Shown here in pieces: positions 44,476-57,084 of a stretch of 64,000 nt of DNA. The notes under the pieces were generated by a model. The model was given only the letters and a program-made list of their open reading frames with translations. It searched no databases and was not told the origin of the DNA. The stretch's first letter is position 1. The number at the start of each line of letters is the position of its first letter. The stretch is from Achatina immaculata (Eukaryota; Mollusca; Gastropoda; Stylommatophora; Achatinidae). The stretch is taken from contig CM019716.1 in assembly GCA_009760885.1 (NCBI GenBank), positions 15,076,202 to 15,140,201 of the forward strand. Direction: 5' to 3'. Position numbers and translations under genes: made by a program.

Positions 44476-44779
44476 CACAGCTTCAGAATGTGAAAGTGAG
44501 AGAGTCCAACGCCATATATATCTACATGCTCTCAGTCCACTCTTCCCGTAAGAGACAGTTCTAAATTTTATCACTGCAGTGCGCGATGAAGATCGCTGTG
44601 AATCGTAAAGAACATATTTAACATTTTCAAAATAATTAATAATTTTAAACAATTTCCTACGCAACTCCTAGAAATAATGAGTTAAAATGGAGATGCTCTG
44701 TTTCTCAAGACAGTGAAGCAGACACTGCTAGACCAGGACTGTATTAGTCAGCTCATTATCATAATGGTCGTACATAACC

Positions 44780-44819
<40 letters not shown>

Positions 44820-46225
44820 CTGGGGGGGGGAGGGTGAGACATTTCGCCAAGGTACCTTTCTCAATGATTTTACGAGTTTAGAATTGTACGAGTTAGTCTC
44901 AATTAAGAAAAAAAAAATACGATTGGTCGAAGGGAACTCTCACGAGACGTGGTATCACGTGATTTCGGACACTGGTTTTCATTTTTCCGACAGCCATCAA
45001 AGTGATCAGATGTGAGGTCTGGGCTTAAGCAAGCCGCAGATTTTAACCAGATTATATGCTGGTGGAAGCCATCTCCACTAGAAGAAGTAAGTGAGAAGCT
45101 TACCTAAGTTATTTCTTTTCAATTTGTGTGGTTAGAACATTCTGATGCGATTATGTTATTGTTTTGTTCTATTTGAATGTAAGATCTAGATCATGTGTAG
45201 AAATAGTTTCCCAGTGTTAATTTGAAGTTGAGTTAAGATGTACTACATGGCTGGCAGGGATGTCAAAACTTTTAATGAAATTTCGTAGTTAATTCTACAT
45301 TAGATATTATCCTGTGATTTAAAGGACGCTAGAGAATCCAGAATTTTGATATATCCATTTATCAAATATAGCGAAGGAAGCTCTTCCACATTGGAAATAG
45401 GGACCGCGTGTTGTCGAGATAAGGTGATTTTCTGTTGTGCTTCAGGTATATTCTTCTTTTAACTGCGTTTACCTCATGTAAACGCTTTCGAGTTTAGGAT
45501 AGCATTGAGATATTACGTTGTAAGATTTATTTACCGAAATGTAAGGCATTTTGTTTCCACCTTCAAGGACATAACCTGCACATTGGCTGTCCTGAGTATT
45601 TAACTTCGTGAGGAAATAATGTTTGCTTTTATGAAAAGATTATATTTTGTTGAGGAGATGATGTTTTGCTTAGAGGAAAAGATCACAGTGTTTTGTCATG
45701 AGGAGAAATAAATAACTGTTTTAAGAAAAGGATAACTCATGGCAGATGCATAAAGAATTGTTACCAGCTATCATTCAATAATGATACAGAACAATGGACT
45801 TTATTCTCCTGTGTTTCATCGTAAGTTATGGCTAAATTATGTGAAGGTTTGTGTAAAGTCATAACTCTGTTGCCCATTGCTGTGATCTCTTTTAATTTCA
45901 CATATATATGTCTTATTTATTATTTTTGTGGCGGTGGAGCGCATGGAGAATGGATTTGCTTGAGATTATGAAGCGTGGAGGAACAGAAAGGACCCTATGA
46001 TCCAGTGGCTAGGGTTAGGCAACGAAACGCGACAATAGGTCAAAGTCCTCAGCTTCTAGACGAAGTCATACGCCGTCAGTAGATGGTCCTGCTATCCGTC
46101 CTATCTACAAATTCCTAGCTGGCGTTCATTGGTACCACCACGACATTGCAACCACGTGCTAATCAACAGCACATTATCATTTCTCTGTATCATATTACCA
46201 CCATCTCCTAATCCACGCACCCCCA
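44476..46225. other. Unassigned sequence
   Basis: Holds (TA)n(TG)n at 44779-44818. No domain, exon-like ORF or transposon end was recognised. Short ORFs at 44473-44664 and 44713-45015 are unsupported. Confidence 0.35.
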
Positions 46226-46745
46226 CATCACCACATCTTATCTTATATCTTATCTTATATCCTTCCCGTGCCGTTAAACGTCACATAGGACTCGCAAAGT
46301 AGTTCGCCAATTTTTCCTGTCTTCGGCGAGTCTTTCAACCTCATCAAAGGATTTTATGCCTGTTAATTTGGCCTCTCTTAATAATGTCCTCTTCAGAGTT
46401 TCACGCGGTCTGCCTCTTTTTCTTCGGCCTGTTGTGTTCCATTTGATAGCTTGTTTTGGGATTCTCTGATCATTTCTTCTCATCAAGTGACCAACATATG
46501 TCCATCTCCTTTTCCTGATCACCCATGAAACTGGTTGTTGTTCAGTCATCTGTCTTATCTCTGCATTGTTCTTGAATTCATTCCACTTGATGCCGAGTAT
46601 TTTCCTTAGGCATTTGTTTTCAAAAGAGCATAATTTCTTTTCTATTTCTTTAGTTGTTTTCCAGCATTCGCATGCATAAATGAGGGTGGATATTACATTT
46701 GAATTGAATAGTCTTAACTTGGTTTTTGTGCTTATAATTTATATA
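46225..46745 (-). mobile_element. LINE family 2, 3' fragment
   Basis: Minus strand reads CKRKLCSFENKCLRKILGIK-like sequence, then MTEQQPVSWVIRKRRWTYVG, GRRKRGRPRETLKRTL and FDEVERLAEDRKNWRTTLRV. The 3' tail is 'ggatataagataagatataa', the family signature. It ends at a TA-rich junction at 46740. Confidence 0.85.
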
Positions 46746-46758
46746 AGTTATATATATA

Positions 46759-46799
<41 letters not shown>

Positions 46800-46830
46800 A
46801 TACTGTATATACATATATATATATATATAC
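46742..46830. repeat. (TA)n microsatellite
   Basis: Several TA tracts with short interruptions. Confidence 0.9.
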
Positions 46831-47065
46831 TGATTGATTGATTTGATTTATTGGGCATGATTTGAGCTGTGTACAATTGTACGCAAACAAATAGTTATAA
46901 ATTTTCTTTTCCTCGAATGTCTTAGATCCCTATTTCATATTACACATTATCATTATAACCGTGCCTGAAAGTCTTTTAGGGTAAAATGGTGGCATTTTCT
47001 CAATCTCTCGCTCTCATAACTACGCATGCACACCTGTACAGTCCAAACGCACAAAACATAAATTC

Positions 47066-48058
47066 GAGGAGTGCTTGATAAGTTGTCGGCATAAGGCGCA
47101 AACTCTTGAAACATACAGTTGATATTAGATGCATTTGTAGATCAGATTAATGTAAGATTAGACACCAAGTTTCACGAAATTAACTACATGCATGTTTTGT
47201 ACAGACTACTGAAGTGGTAAGGGGTTGAAGAAATTGGGAACATTGATAAAATTTCTCATCAAGCAGTCATTCGCTACCTCTGCATCAAGGGCTTATCATC
47301 GAAGGAGATCCCCGAGGATATGACAGAGATTCTAGGGGAAAGTTCCTTTCTTACAGCACAGTGAAGAAATGGACAGCTCAGTTCAAACATGGAAGGGAGA
47401 GTCTGAAAGACGATCCCCGTCCAGGCAGACCAAGAACGGTAACCACCGATGAAACCACTGGCAGAATTATGACATGATAATGTAGGATCGACGACTAACT
47501 GAACAGTACATTGCTACTGAGTTGGGCATCTCCCAGGAACGTGTTCATGCCATTATTCACAATAATTTCAAATGACAAAGGTCTCTGCTCGATGGGTCCA
47601 GAAACATCTTGGAGCTGACCACAAACGACAGCGTCTCAACATGTCAAGAGACAATCTTGGCCATTTTTCTGCAGATCCTGAAAAGTTTCTTCAGCAATTT
47701 GTGAATATGGATGAGACTTGGGTTCATCATTTTCAACCAGAAACAAAAGAACAGTCAAAGCAGTGGAAACATCATGGATCTGACCCTTTTGGACTATTAC
47801 CTGATTACCATACTCAAAAAGGAGCTCAATGGTCGCAAATTTGCTTCAGATGATGACGTAATTCATGTTGTAGACCACTTTCTACTGGCACAAGATGCTG
47901 AATTTTACAAAGAAGGGATCCGTGTGCTCCATGATCGCTGGACTAAGTGCATAAACTTGCAAGGGGACTATGTTGAGAAATAACCCCCCCCCCCCCTAAA
48001 AAAAAAAAAAAAAAAAATCCATTGTACCTTATGCCGAGAACTTATCAATCACTCCTCT
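47066..48058 (+). mobile_element. Mariner transposon with internal deletion
   Basis: Terminal inverted repeats 'gaggagtgcttgataagttg' (47066) and its counterpart ending 'caatcactcctctc' (48058). Transposase pieces: SFATSASRAYHRRRS-type N-terminus; then ARWVQKHLGADHKRQRLNMS, FVNMDETWVHHFQPETK (first catalytic Asp) and QWKHHGS. The frame then jumps straight to LLDYYLITILKKELNGRKFA near the third Asp region. The section with the second catalytic Asp (HDNARPH type) is gone. The C-terminus ends GDYVEK and a stop. Inactive. Confidence 0.85.
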
Positions 48059-49425
48059 CATAAAGGACAACGAGATTCTTTACTAAATTATTTAGAATAC
48101 CACTTTAGTTATGATGATTAGTAAATGCATGAAATTTAACGCGACTAGGTCGCACAGCAATGGAAAACACACATGAAATGATTCATAGAAATAGTACAAG
48201 AAACAAATTCATGAAAATAAGAAAGAAACCACACTCAGCGTTCCATACATTGCTCGGTACACAAGGCTACATACTAATCACTTACTGACCAGTGTTTTCT
48301 AAATCAAATAACGACATTTTAACTACAGAACTCTCTTCAGACATTCTCTCTTCATGAAGCCCAAAGTCTATAACATACATATAAGGAAAACACACAACTT
48401 ATATTACAAATCCGCATTATGATTTATGATTACTTTCAACACACCTGCAACTTAGCAAGTCTGTTATATTCACTACTTTTTGTCGCGTCTAAATCTAACA
48501 CAGAACCTAACCAGTGACCAGTACACAAAGTGAAATATATGTAAGGACAACACAAGTTTTGTAGTTAATATCTCCCCCCTATTAACATCTTAACCTTCAG
48601 AATCACACTACATAAAATATTTATCATTAAAGCATCAATTCAAGAGGAAACAGCATTCAACAATCGTTCATGCAAGCATTAAATGAGTGTACCATAAAAT
48701 GTTTCACACCTTCATTAAATACCACACATATTCAACATCAGTCATGTAGTTCACATCCCAACATAGTTCACATTCCAACATTTTTCACATCCCAACATAG
48801 TTCACACCCCCACAAAATTCCACAGTAGCAAAAATAGTTACATGAGTCGAGGCAAGCTAATGCAGATTACTGGTTTAAAACAATACTTCATAACACAGCA
48901 CACAATATTTGTCTTACTTCAAATTACTTACTTGAACACAATAAAACAATGCACAAATAACAGAAATATACCCCACAGTAGGAAAAAACGCAGTTCTCTC
49001 CCTCTGCCAACGAGGGTTTACCACGTGGTACGCTCAGGGCAAATCGGACACTTCCTACTACCTTGGTACTCTTGGCACTGTTAGAAAAACTCTCACACAT
49101 ACTTTCATCAATAGTTGCTTCAGAGTTCTACAGAAATTCATTACAAGAATTTAATTCAAATTAAATAAACACAAAATGAGGAAACCACAAAACGTCATAC
49201 GCTATTAAAAAAAATACAAGTAGCAACATACATACTAAATTCTGTATGCCATTTGATGACTACCTATCTGTCTGTCTGTCTCTGTCTGTCTGTTTATTGT
49301 CGTGACTGCTGTCGTTGAAAGTAAAATGAGCACGTGTAAATGAAGAACATACTTTGAGCTGGGCGCGTTTTTGTGCTCATCTTTCTTACAGTGACCATAG
49401 CAAGCAGAAATCCAAGTGCCTAATT
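48059..49425. other. Unassigned sequence
   Basis: AT-rich. A short repeat of 'ttcacatcccaacatag' lies at 48745-48815 and a (CTGT)n run at 49267-49292. No gene seen. Confidence 0.35.
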
Positions 49426-49429
49426 TTCA

Positions 49430-49720
49430 TCTGCTTTTCGAGCTTTTATCTGTTGTCTGTTTGTTTGTTTTTTTTATGCGATCCTCGAAAAAAAAGTTTA
49501 GCAAAAATTTGGATTGTTGTATGCTCTTTATTTATACGTGCTCATTTACTTTCTGCTATTCTTATATCTGGCCACTTTCCTCACTCTTTCTGTCTTTTTC
49601 TTTTTTTTATATGTAAAACTGAACCATACAGCTCAGTGTACTTTATTTATATGTACAAGAAGTTGTTCTACATACTTTACAACTTTCCAACACCTACATA
49701 ACTTACACAATTCTTATTTG
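49430..49720 (+). repeat. Dispersed repeat, also at 62330-62530 in reverse
   Basis: This T-rich segment resembles the reverse complement of 62330-62530. Shared blocks are 'catttatacgtg'-like, 'tactttctg.cattctt', 'cctcactctt' and 'gtaaaactgaa.cata'. ORFs over it differ between copies and do not look coding. Confidence 0.5.
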
Positions 49721-50984
49721 TTCACTTTCGGACGATATGTTAGGCAAATCTTAAGGCGTTAAAAATGCAATTTAATGGATTTGTTAAAATATAAACAACA
49801 AAACAAACAGAAAATCGACTGTCCTCGTTATTTTAACACATTAGTGCATGCCAGCCATAAACATATCACGGACATTGTGAGGTCCTGGTTGAACTTTTGT
49901 TCTCTAATTTTTTGCTGCTAAATGAGCAACATTAAACGTAGACATATTCATAAACCTTCAATGGGTCTTTGTATTTTCCTTCTCCGCCTTCGGCTTTTAT
50001 TATCTCTAGGTCAGTGGCGATGGACAGACTCGAACCCCGCTCAGTTGCTCCGACCTCCTGATCAGGATATATCCTTCACTGATGACATTAGTTATGTTCT
50101 GATCTAAAGTTGCTATTGCGCCTTTAATATTACATTAGTTTTGGCGCCACCATATTATCCACTTAACTTATGCATGTCGTGATATCTTCAGTCTTGTCGG
50201 TAACCAAGACTAAAGTTAACGGTTGATTGATCAAGAATTTGCCCATCTGATATTACATATCCTGCCAACTGGCCATCTTTGTCCATCTATATCCAGTCCA
50301 TCGGCCACATATATAACTCCTAGTTTAAAAAAAACATTCATGCTATGGAGCACCTGTGAACTACATCTTTTTAACTCTGTTAAAAATAGTGTTAATATAT
50401 AACCCATTTGCTCCGTATTGAACCTGCTTGGTCTTTATCAATGAATACGAGATTCGTTTAGCCAAGCAAGTTTCAAAGCTACATCGTAAAGCCGTCATTT
50501 GTTCCTATATAACATAGTGCTTTGTAAGCTGGAATTATGGCTGCAATTAAGAAGATACTATAGTTATATTGATTAATATTAAAATTTTTAAAAGTTATAA
50601 GAAATTTAGAGAGCAGGGTATAAAACCTGAAAAACATGGGAAAAGATTCCCACACCACTAGAGAAATACCATTACGAATGGACGCTGACAAGTGTAAACA
50701 AAAGAAATAGACGCATACAAATGGACAGACACAATTAGGCCGAGGAAGAGATGGGCTCGGGAAAAATGCTCATAAATACAATAGACTGGCATAACCATCC
50801 CACGATCGATATAACAGGTGGCGACAAACACTCTGCGAACTGACCTCTTAAAGAACAGACGAAAAATTTCCCGACAGACCCCAAGCGCTTCAGAAGACGA
50901 TCGCCTAAGGTGAGAAAACGGGCGCTGGAAGGATTTAAGAAAGCCAAAAGGTCTTGATAGTGACGGTTAGCCGATAGACCAGGC
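49721..50984. other. Unassigned sequence
   Basis: No domain recognised; short ORFs only. Confidence 0.3.
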
Positions 50985-51778
50985 GCTATAAATAAAGCCA
51001 GACATATGATACCTTCGGTATGCTGACGACACAGTACTGATAGCTGAGAACCAACAAGACCTGCGAAATCTCTTGGATAAAGTCGCCAAAGAAAGTGAAC
51101 AGAAAGGCCTTACTTTGAACATCAAAAAGACAGAGACTATGGTTATATCTAAGAAACAGAATCCACCAACATGCAATATAAATTAAACGGAACTATTCTA
51201 AAGCAGGTGCAGAAATTCAAATACCTTGGAGCAGTAATAACTTCAGGTGGGAAATGCAGAACAGAATAGGGGAGGCAAAGACTGCATTTCAGAGAAAGAA
51301 ACATATTAGCCAACACATCCTTGTCAATGAATGTTAGAAAACGAGTCCTAAAATGCTATATTGAACCTATCTTGTTATATGGAAGTGAATCATGGACAAT
51401 AGACAAGTCTGCACAAAAATCATTGGAAGCAGCAGAAATGTGGTTTATTAGAAGAATGTTGCGAATCCCCTGGACAGCAAAATTAACTAATGAAGAATGT
51501 ATGAGAAGAGCTGGAGAGACAAAAAAACCTTGTCAAAAAGATAAGAAAGAGACAATGTACTTTCATAGGACATGCAGTGAGAAGAGGGGGCATTGAAAAT
51601 ATTGTAACAACAGGAAAAATAGAATGAAGAAGATCAAGAGGAAGAGAAATGATACTGCAGAATCTGACGGGATAGTGTGAGAAGAGATCACGAACTGGGC
51701 TGATGGCCTGCATGAAGGATCGTGTACTCTGGAAAAGCATAATAGCCAACGCCAGTCGGCACGGCACATGATGATGAC

Positions 51779-51817
<39 letters not shown>

Positions 51818-51830
51818 ACATATGATCAAG
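50985..51830 (+). mobile_element. LINE family 1 copy 1e, 3' fragment
   Basis: The plus strand carries RYADDTVLIAENQQDLRNLL, then KKTETMVISKKQ, VLKCYIEPILLYGSESWTID and WFIRRMLRIPWTAK. After a frameshift come HRTCSEKRGH-region frames and MACMKDRVLWKSIIANASRH. The 3' end is 'cggcacggcacatgatgatg', with a (GAT)n tail to 51830. About 800 bases, 5' truncated just before YADD. Confidence 0.9.
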
Positions 51831-52404
51831 GACAGGTAGCAAACATCGGGGAAGAAAGTGCCAAAGGTAAGGGATGGACATTAGACACAAACTAGTTGGT
51901 GAAAATAAATTCTTGACATATTTAAATGTGGAGATTCAGACAAGAGTTAGAAAGAGATTTTAAGGACAGATTTAGGAAAATAATGAGGTCAGACCGCTGC
52001 AGAGACGGAATCGAGTTGAGAGATACTGCAATAGATTAATCATACAGAGGTGCTAAAAGGTAGAGACAGGTCGTCGTGCAGCTAGTCGGCAGATCATCTT
52101 CATACGAGGGTAGCAATACCAATGCATTCTAATTGATGTGGACATGGCGAATGATGTCTCCGCTAACCACTTTGTTTCTCATTGAACTGTAAATGGTAGA
52201 AAATTCTGCAACCATTCTGCTGTAGATACAACTGGTGTAATTAAATGTGTGTTCCTAGACACAGATAATTGGAGTTCGCGTGTTTTCAATGAAAAGGTTA
52301 CCACGAAGTTCAGGCAGAGAGAATAATTATGACATTTCATTGCGTGGACAATTCTTCAAAGTTATCGCTCCTATCTCCTGCTCTATATTCGCGAAGTATT
52401 GTTG
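51831..52404. other. Unassigned sequence
   Basis: No gene or repeat recognised. Confidence 0.3.
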
Positions 52405-52462
52405 CTACAGGAGTGCTGTTTGGGAGGCAAAGTTCCGCAAGGGACATGCAAATGAATGAATT
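52405..52462 (+). mobile_element. LINE family 4, last ~50 bases
   Basis: 'ggaggcaaagttccgcaagg' followed by 'gacatgcaaatgaatgaatt', the 3' end of family 4. It lies just beyond the stop codon of gene D. Confidence 0.7.
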
Positions 52463-52496
52463 ATTGCTACAAGGGAACACAAGCACAAAGAAGATA

Positions 52497-53315
52497 TTAA
52501 GAAATGTTTGAGAAATACAAAGCTAAAAACATAAGCAGACAAACAAATACGTAGAATACAACGGGTTTAAGAGAACTGGAGGCGTTATCACCCTCACTGT
52601 TCTGACAACCGTCATATAGGTAGTCATTGACTGTAACATTACGGCAATCTCCGAAGGCATACCTGCTGTTTGACCTATACCACTTGAGCAGATCGGGCAA
52701 GGATGGACAAGGGCACTGCAGCAACGACATATTGTACATGGACAGGGAGTGAAGATCATGCAACGACGTCAAGGCGAGGGGGATTTCTGTCAGACGTGTG
52801 CCGCTCAAGGAAATAATGGTAAGTGAAACCAACGAGCCAAAAGCTGATGGCGAGATCACAGTAATTGGATTGTAAGATAAATCCAGTTTATCCAAAGTAG
52901 ACATATTTAGAAAATTACTTTCTGTTATTTCAGTGATATTATTGTAACCCAAACCAAGTTCCTTGATGTATAGAGGTGACAGGTTATACAGGATGTCTGA
53001 CATTTTACTGGACGACAGGCCAACGTTCTCCAAATACAGGTTATAAATGGACCTCCCGAGGTATTGTATTACAGTACTGTCCCAGCTCTCAATGTTGGTA
53101 TCTTGTAAGATGAGAGTGCGAAGAGTTCTAACTTTAAGTAGGGCTCTCGGTAGCTGTGTAAGCGCTGCTCCGCTAATCGTCAGCTGATACAGTGAGTCTA
53201 CATCTTCGTCTTCAAAAGCGTCATCAGACAAATTAGTGAGCGGGTTGTTATAAAAGCCAAGTAAAGTCAGACCAGGAGGTAGATTGTTTCCATGCATGCT
53301 GGTTATTTGTCCATC
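52497..53315 (-). CDS. LRR gene D, exon 4 equivalent: LRR solenoid, C-terminal cap, hydrophobic tail
   Basis: 272 codons after a 'ctctcgtag' acceptor, starting DGQITSMHGNNLPPGL, which aligns with GGDITTVSKSSLPPGL of gene A. LRR units include LYQLTISGAALTQLP and LDKLDLSYNPITVISPSAF. The cap is CPCPSLPDLLKWYRSNSR with later cysteines GDC and DGC. The tail VVFYVFVCLLMFLALYF reaches almost to the stop with no basic anchor after it, as in GPI-signal proteins. It is shorter than A and C by about two LRRs. Together with 56543-56659 and 59649-59723, all phase 0, the protein is about 336 residues. A fourth exon like the Ser/Thr repeat was not found. Probably a surface recognition or adhesion protein; the ligand is unknown. 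Confidence 0.85.
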   Translation of the reverse strand, partial: DGQITSMHGNNLPPGLTLLGFYNNPLTNLSDDAFEDEDVDSLYQLTISGAALTQLPRALLKVRTLRTLILQDTNIESWDSTVIQYLGRSIYNLYLENVGLSSSKMSDILYNLSPLYIKELGLGYNNITEITESNFLNMSTLDKLDLSYNPITVISPSAFGSLVSLTIISLSGTRLTEIPLALTSLHDLHSLSMYNMSLLQCPCPSLPDLLKWYRSNSRYAFGDCRNVTVNDYLYDGCQNSEGDNASSSLKPVVFYVFVCLLMFLALYFSNIS

Positions 53316-55150
53316 CTACGAGAGAAGAAACATCAAAGTTTTAGTTTATTACATTTAACTGTACTACTTTTTTTCTGAAATAATAGTTCAGAAAGATTTT
53401 TACAGAATTTTAAAAAAAAAATTGGGTAAACAATTGTTCTTTTCCCTAACTGACAGTATTTTTAGATAAGAAGCCACATTATATTGATATTCAATTTTTG
53501 ATCACTGATATTCCGTTTATCATGACTGATATTCAATTTATTTTCACTGATACTTACTGTCAAAGTCACCTGCGTTAACAAGCTACAGTACATTGTTAGG
53601 CTAATGTCTCCAGTTGTCAAAAGATCTCATATCCTAACCCCAGCTACCAACTCCGCTCTGATATTAAAACTGTTTAGTTACGGACGTAGTTTAACGTGTA
53701 TAACATTCCGCTTACTCAGGTTGTGACAGTTTCCTACAAGCATTGTTGAGGATGTGTTCTAAAAACTGGTTTTCATGTTTAAAATGAGTGTTTATGTTTC
53801 CTTACACAAGCAGTTTAATATTTTCTTTTACAAATGTTATTAACGCCATGGAGGTTAAAAATGACACAGGTTAATTGTGTGTTCATACTGAACTTTATTT
53901 TCTTTGTTAGTAATGTCGCGTCATAAACTTTGGTTACCTTGTCTTTAGGTGTACATTTTGAAATACTCACATCTTCTGTGATCTTCTTTATCACAATTTG
54001 TGTTTTGTGTTAAGATTCAAGGTGTTTGACCTAGTGGTAAGCAAGGCAAAGGTTTACTGTTGCTCGTTGTCCGTTTAAGTTTTGTCAGTTAGTCCTTGAA
54101 TTTTGTCTCTTCAGCAACGAGAAGATAAAGCTTGAAGTTTAAAGGTGTTTTTTTATGTGAATGCCAAGCTGCGAGGTGCCATTAGGTCATCAAGACAGGA
54201 TCCTGACTTACAGATCATCCAGTACTGAGAGTTACGCTTTTATACAGAATAGTTATCTATGTAGTTCAGTTGTTACTGTCTTCTTTTTTTTCTGTCCTTT
54301 CTGTGCCCAAGACACACGGAGATGGCTGTGGCGAGAACATTCCCTTTTGTTGGTCTCTTGTTGTCTTATCGGCCGTCTCCCATGTCGGTCCTTTGTTTAT
54401 CAGTATTTTTCTCTGCCGTACTTTTCCATCCATATCTCTTTGATTCGTCCCATGCTTCGTTTACCTGTTGGATTCCGCCTCAGAGTTGTTCGTGCTAAGT
54501 ATACGCCTGTCACTCGTTTTATGATGTGGCGAATCAGTCGCTACTTACTCCTTTCAGTTATTACCGACTATCTTGTCATATCTTCACAACATTTAATTTC
54601 TTACGGTATTTAGTCTCGCCACTTCTTTCATCAAACACCGGCATTCGGTTTGTAAAGCGGTAGCTGTTCGTGTCTGCATCATTTTCCAACACTAGCTCCA
54701 GTAAAGTAAATCATTTAAAACATTCCTTTTGAACATTATGTATTTGGTTTTATAGCTTGAACCTCAAGACATGGACTTTTGTCTGGCTGTTAATGCTTTT
54801 ATTTTAATTTCTTTACTGCTGTCTCCATTTCCTTGTACTATATTACTAAGGTACGGGGATTCTTTGACTTAATCATAACCAGGCAACTGAAGCAAACACC
54901 AGGTCAGCCACAGTGATCCATATACACTGGCAATAAATCTTCGCTTAAGCTCGCAAACTATGCCGCCGTCTGGGCCAGCTACAACCACCACATAACATAT
55001 TACAACATTGAACTTACAGATAAGACAAAGCACATAAAGGCTGAACAAACTGAAGGGAATATGTGAAAATATAATGATTACTGAGATTTTTCTAGACCTC
55101 AATTACTCTTCGCCTACTCTCTGACAAAAGGAAACGTTATCAACATTTTC
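53316..55150 (-). other. Intron 2 of gene D, proximal part
   Basis: Non-coding. The 150-codon plus-strand ORF at 54161-54613 has no domain and no splice or homology support. Confidence 0.45.
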
Positions 55151-55154
55151 ATAT

Positions 55155-56458
55155 ACAAGGTCCGACAATTAAGTAATGAGACCGATTGAATTTATTATGG
55201 CCAAGACAAAAATGCCATCTATGAAGCAAATCTAAACAGCCAACCTATGATCTGGCAACTTTTAATTGCCGTACGATAAGCAGACGATTAACAAGCCGCC
55301 ATTTTGTTGACCTAGTTAGAGGTGCATTGTCATGTAATCAGCATGGAGCAAAAAGCTAACATTAAATTCTATTTAAAACTTGGAAAAAGTGAAATTGAGA
55401 CAGTTTAATTGATGCGAAAAATTTATGGGGATAATTGTTTATCTTGTGCACAGATATTCAGGTGATATTCACGATTCAAAAGTGAAGTGGAAACGATTAC
55501 AAATGCAACTAGACATGGACCCCCAATTTCTATTCGTAATGAGGAACTCATTGCAAACGTCAGAGAACGGATATAAGAAGATCGTTGTTTGACTGTGAGG
55601 ATGATGGCAGATGAATTTGGTGTTAACCAAGAGACCATTCGTAAAATTTTAGTGGAAGATTTGGGCAAGAAAAAAGAGGCTTGCCGGTTTGTACCACATG
55701 CGTTGTCTGATGACCAAAACCATCAGCGCCAAAGTACGCAAAAGACATCATGAAAACGTGTCGCAGAAATAAACATTTCTTAAATTTGATTGTTACAGAT
55801 GATGAAATATAGATTTTCCGCTATTATCCAACAACTAAACGCCAAAGTACTCAGTGGAAGCCATCATCATCACCAAAAGGCAAACAATTTCGTCTTCAGA
55901 AATCGAAAGTGAAGACAATGTTGGTGTGTTTCTACGATAGCAAGGGAGTTATTCACAAAGAATTTATTCCAGAGGGACAGACTGTCACTGCCAAAGTTTA
56001 TTTAAGTATTTTGAAACGCCTATCGAAAAGGATTCTCCGAGTCCGACTTGAGTATTCAACACCTGGCAGTTTTTTCCTTCTTCATGATAATGCACCAGCT
56101 CACTGGGCGGTAGATGTACAGGAATTTTTGGCCCAAAAACAACTGTATGTTCTCAGCCATCCGCCCAATTCCACAGATTTGTCTCCCTGCGATTATTTTC
56201 TATTCCCAAAATTAAAGTTGCCATTGAAAGGGCGAATCTTTGACGATACTGATGACATCCAAAGGGCCGTAACATCGAGTTTAAGGGCCATATCAACAGA
56301 AGAACTGCAGAGGTCGTTTCAGTGTTTGTTAGATCGTGCCACTCGCTGTATCATTGCACAAGGGGCTTACTTTGAATAAAATACAGGTTATATCTTCAGC
56401 TGTTGTTTAGTTTATTTTTTATGGCATTAGTATCATTACTTAATTGTTGGACCTTGTA
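55155..56458 (+). mobile_element. Mariner transposon, nearly complete, D34D type
   Basis: Terminal inverted repeats of about 24 bases: 'caaggtccgacaattaagta' from 55156 and its complement ending 56458, flanked by TA. The transposase starts near 55344 (MEQKANIKFYLKLGKSEIET) in a frame with stops and shifts up to about 55890. From 55909 the frame is clean for 156 codons: MLVCFYDSKGVIHKEFIPEG, FFLLHDNAPAHWAV (second Asp), then LSPCDYFLFPKLK (third Asp) exactly 34 residues on, ending AQGAYFE. The first Asp region reads TDDEI followed by a stop. Inactive, but one of the best preserved elements here. Confidence 0.9.
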
Positions 56459-56542
56459 CATAAAATTTGCGTTAGAAATGTCAGTTTGTTTAATAATATT
56501 CTGAGTTAATGCACAACTTTGGACAACGGTTTTGATACTTAC

Positions 56543-56659
56543 AAAAAAATTCAGGCTATAAACGTAAGTTATATTACTGTCTGCATCCACCTCTGGTATC
56601 CTTTCCACATTCTTGCATGAAACATACAGGGCGAAGCCGTGAAACAAACAGTGGCAGTT
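56543..56659 (-). CDS. LRR gene D, exon 2: LRR N-terminal cap
   Basis: 117 bases (39 codons), phase 0, acceptor 'tgtctcccag', donor TTT|GTAAGT. Encodes NCHCLFHGFALYVSC then KNVERIPEVDADSNIT and YVYSLNFF. The CxC...C spacing and the IP...D.dSNIT landmarks match exon 3 of genes A and C, with six extra codons. Strong splice sites on both sides. Confidence 0.8.
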
Positions 56660-57080
56660 CTGGGAGACAAACAAGTTGATCAATGAGACAAAACGACTAA
56701 TGTTAAAAGAAAAAAATTATGGTTTCTCCTGACTTTATTATTTAATTAATTGGTTCATGACAACATGACATGATAAACAATCTTCTTCTTCTTCTTCTTC
56801 TTCTTCTACTTTTGCATTGGTTTTATTGTACCATGGTTTCAGGCTAGACAACGATATCTGCTTATTTTGGTCCGTCACACCCGTCTTCGGCCTGGCTTAT
56901 TTTTAGGACCGGGATTGCGTCTTCTTTCTATCCCAGTTCACTCTGCCTGAGTTTTGTTTGTTATTGGACACATTCAGTGAAGGAAAAATAGGATCTTGGT
57001 CAGCTTGGGTTTGCTAACAATAAGCCCGCCATGGGTCGCTGACCTCTATTTTATTCAGTCTGAGAAATGATTTTCTCTAT
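56660..57080. other. Intron 1 of gene D with (CTT)n
   Basis: (TTC)n at 56782-56808. 56810-57060 may be a repeat with 'gctgacc' ends but was not identified. Confidence 0.4.
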
Positions 57081-57084
57081 TAGC

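Noticed and set aside
54161..54613. 150-codon plus-strand ORF
   Set aside because: No recognisable domain, composition like surrounding AT-rich DNA, and it lies antisense inside the intron of gene D.
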